Below, in pieces: positions 55,861-64,000 of a DNA stretch of 64,000 nt (within the stretch, counting starts at the first letter, position 1; each line of letters begins with the position of its first letter). The stretch covers positions 1,240,001 through 1,304,000 of the forward strand of contig NZ_CP152342.1 in assembly GCF_045291395.1 (NCBI RefSeq), written 5' to 3'. Under the pieces are notes generated by a model. The model worked only from the letters and a program-made list of their open reading frames with translations, was not told where the DNA came from and searched no databases. The stretch is from MR-S7 sp000400995. Its GTDB lineage: Bacteria; Pseudomonadota; Gammaproteobacteria; Burkholderiales; Burkholderiaceae_C. Position numbers and translations under genes: made by a program.

Positions 55861-55884
55861 ACTTTACCACGTCCTAGTAATTTC

Positions 55885-57186
55885 ATGCGCATAGTCGGTA
55901 AAACTTCAGCGGAAATTTTTGACAGCATCCGTTCCTTGACGCAGACGGGCGCGCTGGTGCCAGGTCAGGCTTTGCCGACCGTGCGGGAACTGGCGGCAAA
56001 ACTGGGCGTCAACCGCAATACGGTGTCGATGGCCTACCGACGGTTGGTCAATGGCGGAATCGCGGTGACTCAGGGACGCTTGGGAACGGTTATTCGGGGA
56101 TTGCCAGGCGCGGGCGAGCAGGAGGGCGTTGCGCCTGGCTCACCGTTGATCGACTTGGGCAGCGGCAATCCAAACCCCAACCTGCTGCCGGATATTCGGA
56201 CTGCCTTGGTACGCCGTCCGTACCGGCCACGCCTGTATGGCGAATCGCCCGTTGACCCCGATCTGGAAGATATGGTTCGTCCGTGGCTGGGGAGGGACTG
56301 TCCGACGCCGTTCGAGATCAATCTGACACACGGTTCGGTGGACGCTGTCGAGCGGCTGCTGTCGGCTTACCTGGTGGCAGGCGACAAGGTCGCGGTGGAG
56401 GATCCTTGCTTCATCAGCAGCGTTAACACGCTGCGCACGGCCGGCCTGCAAGCAATTGGCGTTGCCGTGGATCAGCAGGGGATGTCGGCTGATGCTCTGG
56501 CATGTGCGCTGGCCCAGGGCGCAAAAGCCGTGATCGTGACGCCGCGTGCGCATAACCCGACCGGTTGTAGCCTGGACTCGGAACGTGCACATGCGTTGCG
56601 ATCCGTACTCGCATGCTACCCGCACGTGCTGGTGATCGTGGACGACCACTTTTCGTTGCTGGCTGAGAGCAGCTACCACGACGTGATTCCGCCTATGGTC
56701 GGCCATTGGGCGCTGGTGCGATCCGTATCGAAAACGCTTGGGCCGGATCTTCGAGTGGCGTTCGTCGCCAGCGACCGCGAAACCTCGCGGCATCTGCGCC
56801 TGCATCTGGCGCGTGGAACCAACTGGGTGAGCCATGTGCTGCAGGACATCGTTCTTGCTTGCATGACCAGGCCGCAGGCACGTGACCGGATGAAAGAGGC
56901 TCGGGTGAGCTATGCCCGATGTCGGAGCGTCATGGCGAAGGCGTTGGCTGGACAAGGCCTTAACGTCTGGGATCCTGCGGACGGCCTGAACCTGTGGTTG
57001 CCCTTGCGCGGAGCGAGCGCCTCGGCAGCGTCGGCGCTGGCGCGTCATGGCTGGATGGTGCGCGGCGGCGAGATATTTGGGGTTCAGACGTCTTCGCATG
57101 GGCTGCGCATCACGATTTCCACCCTCGATGAAGGAGCGGCGCATGCGTTTGCACTGGATCTCCGACACGTCCTGGAGCCGACATGA
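55885..57186 (+). CDS. MocR/PdxR-type regulator (GntR HTH plus aminotransferase fold), copy 1
   Basis: 433 residues. The N-terminal winged helix (LPTVRELAAKLGVNRNTVSMAYRRL, read in part) is joined to a fold-type I aminotransferase domain. That domain has HGSVDAVERLLSAYL, VTPRAHNPTGCSL, VDDHFSLL and the PLP Lys in ALVRSVSKTLGPDLRV near 282. MocR regulators sense PLP or PLP-amino acid adducts and often control B6 and GABA genes. It is divergent from the PLP-linked operon. Confidence 0.93.
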   Translation: MRIVGKTSAEIFDSIRSLTQTGALVPGQALPTVRELAAKLGVNRNTVSMAYRRLVNGGIAVTQGRLGTVIRGLPGAGEQEGVAPGSPLIDLGSGNPNPNLLPDIRTALVRRPYRPRLYGESPVDPDLEDMVRPWLGRDCPTPFEINLTHGSVDAVERLLSAYLVAGDKVAVEDPCFISSVNTLRTAGLQAIGVAVDQQGMSADALACALAQGAKAVIVTPRAHNPTGCSLDSERAHALRSVLACYPHVLVIVDDHFSLLAESSYHDVIPPMVGHWALVRSVSKTLGPDLRVAFVASDRETSRHLRLHLARGTNWVSHVLQDIVLACMTRPQARDRMKEARVSYARCRSVMAKALAGQGLNVWDPADGLNLWLPLRGASASAASALARHGWMVRGGEIFGVQTSSHGLRITISTLDEGAAHAFALDLRHVLEPT

Positions 57187-57329
57187 CGCCCAGACGAGCA
57201 AGAGACGACAGGGGAGCCAGAAAGCTGAACCAGGCATGGGGCGAGGTGCGTGCATTTCTTGCCAGTGCCTGCAATACCCAGATGGCTTCAGTTGTCGGGT
57301 CTATAGCAACCAACAGCATCCACATCACC

Positions 57330-57905
57330 ATGAATACATCGAACCATTCCCGGCTTCCCTCTGACCTTCCCAAGCCTGTAGATGACGGTGCGGCAAGACA
57401 TCTCGAGGGACTGCACCTGCCGAGCGTCATACTTGCCAGCTCCGATGGCACCAGCATCGACCTTGGTTCCTTGAAGGGTAGGTGGGTTATCTATGTCTAT
57501 CCCATGACGGGGCGCCCGGGTGCGCCTTTGCCGGACGGGTGGAACGATGTTCCCGGTGCGCGTGGCTGCACATCGCAGTCTTGCAGTTTTCGGGATCACC
57601 ACAAAGAACTCCTCGGCCTTGACGTCGGGGTGCTCGGGCTGAGCGCGCAGGCGTCCGACGAGCAGTGCGAGGCCAAAGACCGACTGCATCTTCCCTTCGA
57701 GCTCTTGTGCGATGCCTCCCTGAAACTCAAGCAAGCACTGCGGTTGCCAACCTTCGCGATTGACGGTATCGAGCTGTACAAGCGCCTCACATTCATCACC
57801 GAGGACGACCGAATTAGCAAGGTCTTCTATCCAGTGTTTCCCCCTGACCGCAACGCGGACGAGGTTCTCTCATGGCTGCACAACAACACCACCCGTTCGG
57901 CCTGA
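57330..57905 (+). CDS. Peroxiredoxin-like protein
   Basis: 191 residues from the ATG at 57330; the frame is open from 57183 but the family starts later. The redoxin fold has IDLGSLKGRWVIYVYPMTGR, a GARGCTSQSCSFRDHHKELL element with a Cys pair near residue 80, and VGVLGLSAQASDEQCEAKDR. This subtype pairs two Cys four residues apart, as in PrxQ/BCP. It is 144 bases downstream of the MocR gene. Confidence 0.88.
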   Translation: MNTSNHSRLPSDLPKPVDDGAARHLEGLHLPSVILASSDGTSIDLGSLKGRWVIYVYPMTGRPGAPLPDGWNDVPGARGCTSQSCSFRDHHKELLGLDVGVLGLSAQASDEQCEAKDRLHLPFELLCDASLKLKQALRLPTFAIDGIELYKRLTFITEDDRISKVFYPVFPPDRNADEVLSWLHNNTTRSA

Positions 57906-57942
57906 TGCCGGTGCGGGCTTTGCACACTGACAGGGGCACAAC

Positions 57943-58449
57943 GTGAAACAGCATCTTCATTCGCTGGCGCCGACGTGGGAGGTGGCGCAGTGGTTCAACA
58001 CCGAGCAGCCGTTGAGCCTGGAGTCCCTGCGCGGAAAGGTGATCGTGGTAGAGGCTTTTCAGATGCTGTGTCCGGGGTGCGTGCTGCACGGCCTGCCACA
58101 GGCCGCCCGCGTGCGCCAGGCGTTTTCTCCTGTGCAAGTCGAGGTGCTCGGGCTGCACACTGTCTTCGAGCACCATGAAGCCATGACGCCGACGTCGCTA
58201 CAGGCTTTCCTGCACGAGTATCGAATCGGCTTCCCGGTCGGCGTGGATCAGCCCGATGGCCGCGGTGGACCGCCGCGGACCATGCAGGCCTATGGCATGC
58301 GAGGCACACCGACGCTGCTGATCATTGATGGACATGGGCGGCTGCGGCACCATCACTTCGGCCAGATTGCTGATCTGTCACTGGGCGCGGAGATCGCAGA
58401 GTTGATATTAGAGAGCAAGTCTTTTTCCGGCCAGGACGTGTCACCTTGA
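57943..58449 (+). CDS. TlpA/redoxin-like thioredoxin-fold protein
   Basis: 168 residues without a signal peptide. It has SLESLRGKVIVVEAFQMLCPGCV with a CPGC redox pair, LGLHTVFEHHEAMTPTSLQAF and a cis-Pro in GMRGTPTLLIIDG. It follows the peroxiredoxin by 37 bases and may be its electron donor. Confidence 0.85.
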   Translation: MKQHLHSLAPTWEVAQWFNTEQPLSLESLRGKVIVVEAFQMLCPGCVLHGLPQAARVRQAFSPVQVEVLGLHTVFEHHEAMTPTSLQAFLHEYRIGFPVGVDQPDGRGGPPRTMQAYGMRGTPTLLIIDGHGRLRHHHFGQIADLSLGAEIAELILESKSFSGQDVSP

Positions 58450-58667
58450 AGATCTTGAGGAGCCGCCTCAGCGGTGGGCGGATGTCCCGGCGATGCGTGC
58501 ATTCCAAAGCCCTGATGACGGATCCGGTTTCGTTGTGCCTAAGCAGTCGCTGGCTCGCGTGCTCGTTCCTTTACCTGTGCGTCGAGCCCGCATCACGCAG
58601 GGAATCAGGGGTGGTTGGTAGTCGGGAAACTGACTACATAGGATGCTTTCAGCCAGTCTAAGATAAA

Positions 58668-58705
58668 ATTGTCCTCGAGAACCTCATATATTGGCATGGG
58701 ACAAT
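58668..58705. promoter_or_regulatory. Candidate MocR-binding motif, copy 2
   Basis: ATTGTCC at 58668-58674 and the full inverted motif TTGGCATGGGACAAT at 58691-58705 flank the start of the second MocR gene; the latter covers the ATG at 58704. It differs from the copy before the first MocR gene at one base. Confidence 0.6.
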
Positions 58706-60002
58706 GTTGAAAATCATCGGGAAGACCGCTCTTGAGATATCCGACCACATTCGTGCGTTGGTGCAAAGTGGCGACCTTCAGCCGGGCAGTCCGTTGCCTC
58801 CTGTGCGCGAACTGGCCGACGAACTCGGCGTCAATCGCAATACGGTCGCGGCGGCCTACCAGCGTCTGGCCAAGGGCGGCATTGCGATCACACAAGGCCG
58901 CCTCGGTACCGCCATCTGCGAACCGCCACGTGCGGGTGAGCAGGAAGGGCTGAGTACCGGGACAAAGCTGATCGACCTTGCTGATGGGAACCCTGATCCC
59001 CGAAGGTTGCCGGACCCTATGAAGCTGCTTGCAGCGAATGTGCCTCGACCGTATCTGTATGGCGACGACACAATGCTGCCCGAACTGCAGCAGATAGGGC
59101 GGGAATGGGTATTGTCAGATTGCCCGCCAGGCGGAGAACTGGAGCTGACTCATGGCGCGGTCGATGCCATTGAACGCTTGGCTGCAGCTCATTTGGTGCC
59201 GGGAGACAAGGTCGCGGTCGAGGATCCCTGCTTCCTCGGTACCATCAACGCCTTGAGGTTGGCGGGCATGCAGGCGATCGGAGTGGATATTGACGACGCG
59301 GGCATGCGGCCAGAGGCACTGCAAGCGGCCCTGGATAAAGGGGCGCGGGCAGTGCTGGTCACGCCACGTGCTCACAACCCGACAGGTTGCAGCCTCTCCA
59401 AGCGCCGGGCTGATGCGCTTAAGCGGGTTCTTGCGGCTCACCCGAACGTGCTGGTTGTCGTTGATGATCACTTCTGGTTGCAGGCAGAGACGCCGTACCA
59501 CTCCATCATCCCTGCCACGACAATGCGATGGGCGCTGGTTCGATCGGTGTCCAAGGGGCTTGGGCCGGATATGCGAGTGGCCTTCGTGGGGTGTGACACG
59601 GCCTCCGCGGAGCGGCTCCGCAGCCGATTGGCGCCGGGCATGACATGGGTCAGCCACATTCTTCAGGCCATTGTCGCGACAGCGCTGACCTCCAAGGCCG
59701 TGCGCAAGGATATAGACGGTGCCCGTGAAGCTTATGCGGGTTACCGAGACGAGTTTTGCAGGGCGTTGCATGTCGAGGGCATCGATGCTCCGCCAGCTTC
59801 AGGAGGGCTCAACGTCTGGGTGCCGTTGCCCTGCGATGAAAAGGATGTGGCCTATGAACTGGCGAAAAAGGGCTGGCTGGTCCGACCGAGCGGAGCTTTC
59901 GATGTCCAGGGGCAGTCCCGGGCTCTCCGCATTACCGTATCCAAGCTCCAGCCGGAACAAGCACAGCGCTTTGCTCGGGACTTAAAAGCATGCCTGATCT
60001 GA
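58704..60002 (+). CDS. MocR/PdxR-type regulator, copy 2
   Basis: 432 residues and clearly a paralogue of the MocR protein at 55.9 kb: VRELADELGVNRNTVAAAYQ, GIAITQGRLGT, GAVDAIERLAAAHLVPGDKV, VTPRAHNPTGCSL and the PLP Lys in SVSKGLGPDMRVAF near 282. The TTG at 58707 would align better with the other copy (MKIIGKT vs MRIVGKT), and the ATG lies inside the motif, so the start is uncertain. Confidence 0.92.
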   Translation: MLKIIGKTALEISDHIRALVQSGDLQPGSPLPPVRELADELGVNRNTVAAAYQRLAKGGIAITQGRLGTAICEPPRAGEQEGLSTGTKLIDLADGNPDPRRLPDPMKLLAANVPRPYLYGDDTMLPELQQIGREWVLSDCPPGGELELTHGAVDAIERLAAAHLVPGDKVAVEDPCFLGTINALRLAGMQAIGVDIDDAGMRPEALQAALDKGARAVLVTPRAHNPTGCSLSKRRADALKRVLAAHPNVLVVVDDHFWLQAETPYHSIIPATTMRWALVRSVSKGLGPDMRVAFVGCDTASAERLRSRLAPGMTWVSHILQAIVATALTSKAVRKDIDGAREAYAGYRDEFCRALHVEGIDAPPASGGLNVWVPLPCDEKDVAYELAKKGWLVRPSGAFDVQGQSRALRITVSKLQPEQAQRFARDLKACLI

Positions 60003-60147
60003 ATCACATGCGCAGCACAGCAAACCCGGGTGCTCGTTGAGCGGCAGAAATACTACCTTGCAATTGGCACAACCAAGCTATCTGAAACCTGGAGCAAAGA
60101 TGGTTTAACTAATGCTGGGGGCAATGAGCGGCGCAAAAGATCCAGTT

Positions 60148-61122
60148 TCAATCCATTATCTTCGACTCAAGGTAGGATTTTACGGAATCTACGCAAGCTT
60201 TGATGTGTGGTAAATACTGAAGATCATGCTGTACGCTGACAAACAACGGTACCGTCAGTTGCCGCTCTTCCACAATTCTCGTAAGGCCAGCTTCCTGCGC
60301 GTTTGCATACGAAGGCAAGATAACAATACCTACACCTTCCTGTGCTGCTGACATCTGAGAAAACATGCTGGTTGCGCGAAAGCGGATTCTGGGATTTTTG
60401 ATGATGCCCTCGAGCCATCGTGCCGATGGCAGATAAACCGGGTCATCAATGTAGCTGATGAAACTCTCATTGTCGGACAAATCTTCGGCACTCGAAATGA
60501 CGCGACCCTTGAGATAATTCTCGCTGGCGTAGAGGTGGAACGGGACATCCGCAACTTTGTAGGTCACCAGAGACGCGGCACTGGGCTCGAAAAAGCTGAC
60601 GAATATGTCAGCCTCTCGCTTGGCAACGTCCACATAATTGGACGAGGTTACCAGATGGATTTCCACGCCTGGATGCCGGTCTGCCACATCCTTCGCCATG
60701 CGAGCGATCAACAGGGAACCCACACCCTCCATCGAGGCGATGGTGACCAGCCCTCCCACGACCTGGCCTTGTGAAGTGAGTCCTTGGATTTCGTGAAGCG
60801 CCGTTTCCATGCGCTCGATCCGGATGAACACTTCTCGCCCAAGCGAGGTCAGCACCAACCCCTTGGGATCACGTTTGAAGAGGGTGCTGCCGGAGCTGAA
60901 CTCTACCTGGGCAAGACGTCGGCTGACCGTCGACTGGTCCACGCCCAGTCTCTTGGCGGCTGCCGCAAGAGAACCGCACCTGACTGTCTCCAGCATGGCA
61001 CGCAGCTGATCCCACCCAAGCTGGTCTAAGGAAAGAAATTTGGTTCCCACGGAGGAAGAGGCCCAAAGCTTCGGTCTAGTGACGGAAACTTTCCAGTCTA
61101 CAGGAACCATACATTTTACCAA
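60148..61122 (-). CDS. LysR-family regulator
   Basis: 324 residues. An N-terminal extension precedes the LysR helix-turn-helix (LDQLGWDQLRAMLETV, then SLAAAAKRLGVDQSTVSRRL). The effector-binding domain shows GLVTIASMEGVGSLLIARMA, VDVAKREADIFVSF and GIVILPSYANA. The exact start among several codons (61122, 61110) is not settled. It is tandem with the amino-acid-synthesis family gene and may control it and mmsA. Confidence 0.9.
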   Translation of the reverse strand: MVKCMVPVDWKVSVTRPKLWASSSVGTKFLSLDQLGWDQLRAMLETVRCGSLAAAAKRLGVDQSTVSRRLAQVEFSSGSTLFKRDPKGLVLTSLGREVFIRIERMETALHEIQGLTSQGQVVGGLVTIASMEGVGSLLIARMAKDVADRHPGVEIHLVTSSNYVDVAKREADIFVSFFEPSAASLVTYKVADVPFHLYASENYLKGRVISSAEDLSDNESFISYIDDPVYLPSARWLEGIIKNPRIRFRATSMFSQMSAAQEGVGIVILPSYANAQEAGLTRIVEERQLTVPLFVSVQHDLQYLPHIKACVDSVKSYLESKIMD

Positions 61123-61218
61123 TTGATGTAAACCATGTAAGCCTGAGGGCTCATGCCGTCTCCGACAGGATGGCTACCGCTCAGACGGCCTTCCTCCCGA
61201 GGCAGAGCACTCAAAGGA

Positions 61219-61257
61219 GCAAAGACAGCCGTAGGCCGTTGCCACGCCTGTCTTTGC
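61219..61257 (-). terminator. Terminator of the amino-acid-synthesis family gene
   Basis: GCAAAGACAG and CTGTCTTTGC form a perfect 10-bp stem with a 19-base loop, 18 bases after the stop of the leftward gene. TCCTTT follows on that strand. Confidence 0.6.
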
Positions 61258-61275
61258 CTAGACGCCGGACTGCAC

Positions 61276-61893
61276 TTACTTCGTACGCGCGGCCTTGATC
61301 TTGGCAACGGCTTCCGCAACCTTGTCAGCACTGGCACCCTGCACGCGAGCATTCACACGTGCCGTACCGAAACCGACGAACAGCACGATCTCGTCCGCGG
61401 CCGGGGCGCCCGGAATGGAGACCTCGATGCCATCCATGGCATCGTAGTCCCAGGCGTCGTCTGCGCCGCCGAACACCACGTCGATGGTGCTGCCCGCCGT
61501 AGCGACTTTCGAGTTTCCTGGAATCAGGGCTGGGCCGGCTCCCAAACCGGTGCGCAGCGCCAGACCCAGTCGCGGGTGAATCAGCGCTGCACCGTGCTCG
61601 GCTTCGCCTGCGCTACCGATGATGACAGCCTTACCGTAGGCGCGCGGCCAGTTCTCGGTGGTGAAGCCAGCCAGCGCTCGTTGGGTCAGGATGGTGCCCA
61701 GCTCGAAGGAGATGGCGGCGAGGTGGTCCAGCTCTTCGGACGAAGCGGCTCCCTTGCCTGCATAAGGATTCTTGAAGACTGCACCTGCGACCACATGACG
61801 GGCTGGCTTTTCGGCGATTTTGCCGCCTTCGCTGAGCGTTTCCCGGTCGATGACATAAATCTGACGAATAGCCGGGATGGATGTATTTCCCAT
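61276..61893 (-). CDS. Amino acid synthesis family protein (PF06684-like)
   Basis: 205 residues from the ATG at 61893 (MGNTSIPAIRQIYVIDRET). The run AGAVFKNPYAGKGAASSEEL, YGKAVIIGSAGEAEHGAALI and DDAWDYDAMDGIEVSIPGAP matches this family, whose chemistry is not well known. A run of family members sits near catabolic genes and exported binding proteins. It is divergent from mmsA across a strong palindrome. Confidence 0.85.
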   Translation of the reverse strand: MGNTSIPAIRQIYVIDRETLSEGGKIAEKPARHVVAGAVFKNPYAGKGAASSEELDHLAAISFELGTILTQRALAGFTTENWPRAYGKAVIIGSAGEAEHGAALIHPRLGLALRTGLGAGPALIPGNSKVATAGSTIDVVFGGADDAWDYDAMDGIEVSIPGAPAADEIVLFVGFGTARVNARVQGASADKVAEAVAKIKAARTK

Positions 61894-61992
61894 GATTATC
61901 TCCACTACTTCTTTGGATGTTCGAAGAACTGCGATCGGCGAATTCCGATTGCTCGTCAGACTTTATCGGCAGGTATTTGAGGCGTCAGCTTG

Positions 61993-62020
61993 GAAAAGTG
62001 CAAGGCCCCTTGCACTTTTC
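61993..62020. promoter_or_regulatory. 28-bp perfect palindrome in a divergent promoter
   Basis: GAAAAGTGCAAGG and CCTTGCACTTTTC are exact inverted copies around CC, between the starts of the leftward amino-acid-synthesis gene and the rightward mmsA. It is likely an operator, perhaps for the nearby LysR protein, or less likely a transcription terminator. Confidence 0.6.
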
Positions 62021-62154
62021 TAGACGTTTGCATGTGTGGTCTGCGGTTATCTTCGAGGGGTTCGAGAGTTCAACCAGTTTGTGGCCCGCGAGACGCAGCG
62101 GCTACAAGTATCTAATTTTCAGTGCCAACCTATCGAAGGCAAAAGGAGCCAACC

Positions 62155-63699
62155 ATGAACGCGGTCAGCGATTTGAAGATTACGAAGATCCACCATTGGA
62201 TCGGCGGACAGAAACATGATGGAGTTGATAATAAACTCTCGAATGTTCATAACCCTGCCACGGGCCAGATTTCGGGCCATGTGCAGTTGGCGAGCAGCGC
62301 GGAGGTGGACGCCGCCGTGGCATCGGCCAAGGCCGCGTTCCCGGCCTGGGCGAATCTGCCTCCGCTGCGCCGCGCGCGCATTCTGTTCAAGTTCCTGGAA
62401 CTGCTGAACCAGCACCGCGACGATCTGGCCCGACTCATCACCGCCGAGCACGGCAAGGTGTTCACTGACGCGCAGGGCGAGGTCACGCGCGGCATCGAGA
62501 TCGTCGAGTTCGCCACTGGCATCCCCCAACTGCTCAAGAGCGACTTCACCGATCAGGTCTCGACCAACATCGACAACTGGACGCTGCGCCAACCCCTGGG
62601 CGTGGTGGCCGGCATCACGCCGTTCAACTTTCCTGTCATGGTGCCGGCCTGGATGTTCCCGGTGGCCATCGCAGCGGGCAACACCTTCGTGCTCAAGCCC
62701 AGCCCGATCGATCCGAGCCCGAGCTTGCTGATCGCAGAGCTGCTGCAGAAGGCCGGACTTCCCGATGGTGTTTTCAACGTGGTCCAAGGTGACAAAGACG
62801 CCGTCAATGCGCTGTTGGAGCACAAGGACGTGCAGGCAGTATCTTTTGTCGGGTCCACGCCGATCGCCAACTATATCTACGAAACCGGTGCACGGCACGG
62901 CAAGCGCGTACAGGCGCTCGGCGGTGCGAAGAACCATCTGGTGGTATTGCCGGATGCCGATCTGGATCAGGTCGTCGATGCCTTGATCGGCGCGGCCTAC
63001 GGTTCCGCGGGCGAACGCTGCATGGCCATCAGCGTGGCCGTGTTCGTCGGCGATGAGACCGCGGAAAAGGTCATTCCCAAGCTGATCGAGCGCACCAAGA
63101 CCCTCAAGGTCCTCAACGGCACCAACCTCGACGCGGAGATGGGACCCATCGTCACGCGCGCCGCACACGAACGCATCAGCAGCTACATCGATCTCGGCGT
63201 GAAGGAAGGCGCCAAGCTGCTGGTTGACGGCCGGCAGTTCGACGGTAGGGTGGCGGGAGAGGGAACTGACACGGACACATCCGGTGGCTTCTGGCTGGGT
63301 GGCACGCTGTTCGATCACGTTACGCCCGACCACCGCATCTACAAGGAAGAGATCTTCGGCCCCGTGCTTGCCAGTGTGCGCGTGAAGAACTTCGGCGAAG
63401 CGATCGATCTGATCAACAACCACGAGTTCGGCAACGGCGTGAGCATCTACACGCGTGACGGCAACGCAGCGCGTGAGTTTGGCCGCCGCATTCAGGTGGG
63501 CATGGTAGGGATCAACGTACCGATTCCCGTGCCGATGGCCTGGCATGGCTTCGGCGGCTGGAAGCGTTCGCTGTTTGGCGACGCACACGCCTATGGCGAG
63601 GAAGGTGTGCGTTTCTACACCAAGCAAAAGTCCATCATGCAGCGGTGGCCCGACAGCATCGCCAAGGGTGCCGAGTTTTCGATGCCGGTCTCGAAGTAA
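62155..63699 (+). CDS. mmsA: CoA-acylating methylmalonate-semialdehyde dehydrogenase
   Basis: 514 residues from the ATG at 62155, with AGGAG six bases upstream. It is an aldehyde dehydrogenase of the MmsA group: WIGGQKHDG near the start, AGITPFNFPVMVPAWMFP, FVGSTPIANYIYETG, the catalytic Cys in GSAGERCMAISV near 288, and EEIFGPVL. It converts malonate or methylmalonate semialdehyde to acetyl- or propionyl-CoA in valine, beta-alanine or inositol breakdown. This copy carries an insertion-like loop with GEGTDTDTSGG. Confidence 0.93.
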   Translation: MNAVSDLKITKIHHWIGGQKHDGVDNKLSNVHNPATGQISGHVQLASSAEVDAAVASAKAAFPAWANLPPLRRARILFKFLELLNQHRDDLARLITAEHGKVFTDAQGEVTRGIEIVEFATGIPQLLKSDFTDQVSTNIDNWTLRQPLGVVAGITPFNFPVMVPAWMFPVAIAAGNTFVLKPSPIDPSPSLLIAELLQKAGLPDGVFNVVQGDKDAVNALLEHKDVQAVSFVGSTPIANYIYETGARHGKRVQALGGAKNHLVVLPDADLDQVVDALIGAAYGSAGERCMAISVAVFVGDETAEKVIPKLIERTKTLKVLNGTNLDAEMGPIVTRAAHERISSYIDLGVKEGAKLLVDGRQFDGRVAGEGTDTDTSGGFWLGGTLFDHVTPDHRIYKEEIFGPVLASVRVKNFGEAIDLINNHEFGNGVSIYTRDGNAAREFGRRIQVGMVGINVPIPVPMAWHGFGGWKRSLFGDAHAYGEEGVRFYTKQKSIMQRWPDSIAKGAEFSMPVSK

Positions 63700-63723
63700 C
63701 GGACAGGCTTACAAGGTCATCAT

Positions 63724-63749
63724 CCAGCGGGTTGCACCGTGCCCGCTGG
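63724..63749 (+). terminator. Possible hairpin terminator after mmsA
   Basis: CCAGCGGG and CCCGCTGG form a perfect 8-bp stem with a 10-base loop 24 bases after the mmsA stop. There is no T tract, so readthrough is possible. Confidence 0.4.
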
Positions 63750-63927
63750 AGGCAACAGGAGAACTTTACCCACCTCCATTCACTACATCATCGAACCTAG
63801 GCAAGGCATGCCACCCGTCTGCGCCAGGTAAACACCGTTTCAGGTGGCCCACATCATCGTTGAAACCAACGCTGGTACGCGGCAAAAAAATAGGCCAAAA
63901 GCGCCAGCAAAAAGTAGGAGACAAATC

Positions 63928-64000
63928 ATGAACAGGAAGTACTTGCGCGTTGCGGGTGCCATCGCGAATTGCACCGTGGCTGCTTTATTGACCCTCAATG
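63928..64000 (+). CDS. N-terminus of an exported protein, cut by the window edge
   Basis: 24 codons from the ATG at 63928 with AGGAGAC upstream. The residues (basic start MNRKYLR, then a hydrophobic AIANCTVAALLTLN) look like a signal peptide. In this context a Bug/TctC-type or other periplasmic binding protein would be common, but nothing beyond export can be supported. Confidence 0.55.
   Translation, partial: MNRKYLRVAGAIANCTVAALLTLN

Overview
The window looks like a high-GC betaproteobacterial chromosome, most likely Comamonadaceae (Acidovorax, Alicycliphilus or Comamonas type). This rests on the flavour of the core proteins (smpB-ratA-rnfH next to guaB-guaA, DUF4124, PF03640 lipoproteins) and on GC-rich codon use; no rRNA or marker gene allows a firm name.

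Layout. (1) 1-5973 is core chromosome: the end of a 3-hydroxyisobutyryl-CoA hydrolase-like gene, a small lipoprotein, smpB, ratA/rnfH, a DUF4124 gene, and guaB-guaA separated by a large perfect palindrome. (2) A tyrosine-recombinase integrase follows directly downstream of guaA, a common island entry site, and opens an integrative conjugative element (ICE) that runs to at least 47 kb. Its left end carries a broken AbiE toxin-antitoxin locus invaded by an AbrB-PIN module. A nearly continuous leftward operon (10.2-31.5 kb) encodes a complete F-type (SXT/IncA-C-like) mating apparatus: TraA, L, E, K, B, DsbC, V, C, TrbI, S26 peptidase, TraW, U, TrbC, N, F, H and G, plus an OmpA lipoprotein, a lytic transglycosylase and several unknown proteins. 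A Xre-RES toxin-antitoxin module follows, then DUF4400, TraD, a frameshifted MobH-type TraI, an FlhC/FlhD-like (SetCD/AcaCD-like) activator pair and a divergent S24-type repressor whose catalytic residues are replaced. The maintenance side (39.7-47 kb) has DUF932, a zinc-finger/Toprim primase-like protein, a GHKL ATPase, small unknown genes, an AcaB/DUF1845-like regulator and an AlpA-like protein. No right attachment repeat was recognised.

(3) 47.1-50.7 kb is a patchwork: a DapA-family lyase, a GNAT acetyltransferase, a frameshifted universal stress protein, and a 2OG-Fe dioxygenase gene beside REP-like inverted repeats. (4) 50.7-60 kb is a vitamin B6-flavoured locus. A leftward six-gene operon (ArgD-like aminotransferase, small protein, PdxY-like kinase, glutamine amidotransferase, EamA exporter, YggS/PLPHP) is divergent from a MocR regulator, two redoxins and a second MocR paralogue. 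Both MocR genes have a shared 14/15-bp motif just upstream. A katG relic with its middle deleted lies between the operon and the first MocR gene. (5) 60-64 kb holds a LysR regulator, an amino-acid-synthesis family protein divergent from an mmsA-like dehydrogenase across a 28-bp palindrome, and the start of an exported protein that leaves the window.

Working together: the ICE modules cover integration, regulation (repressor against FlhDC-like activators), DNA processing (TraI/TraD) and mating-pair formation. The 50.7-60 kb block looks like a self-contained PLP-linked amino-compound metabolism or export system under MocR control; its substrate is not known.
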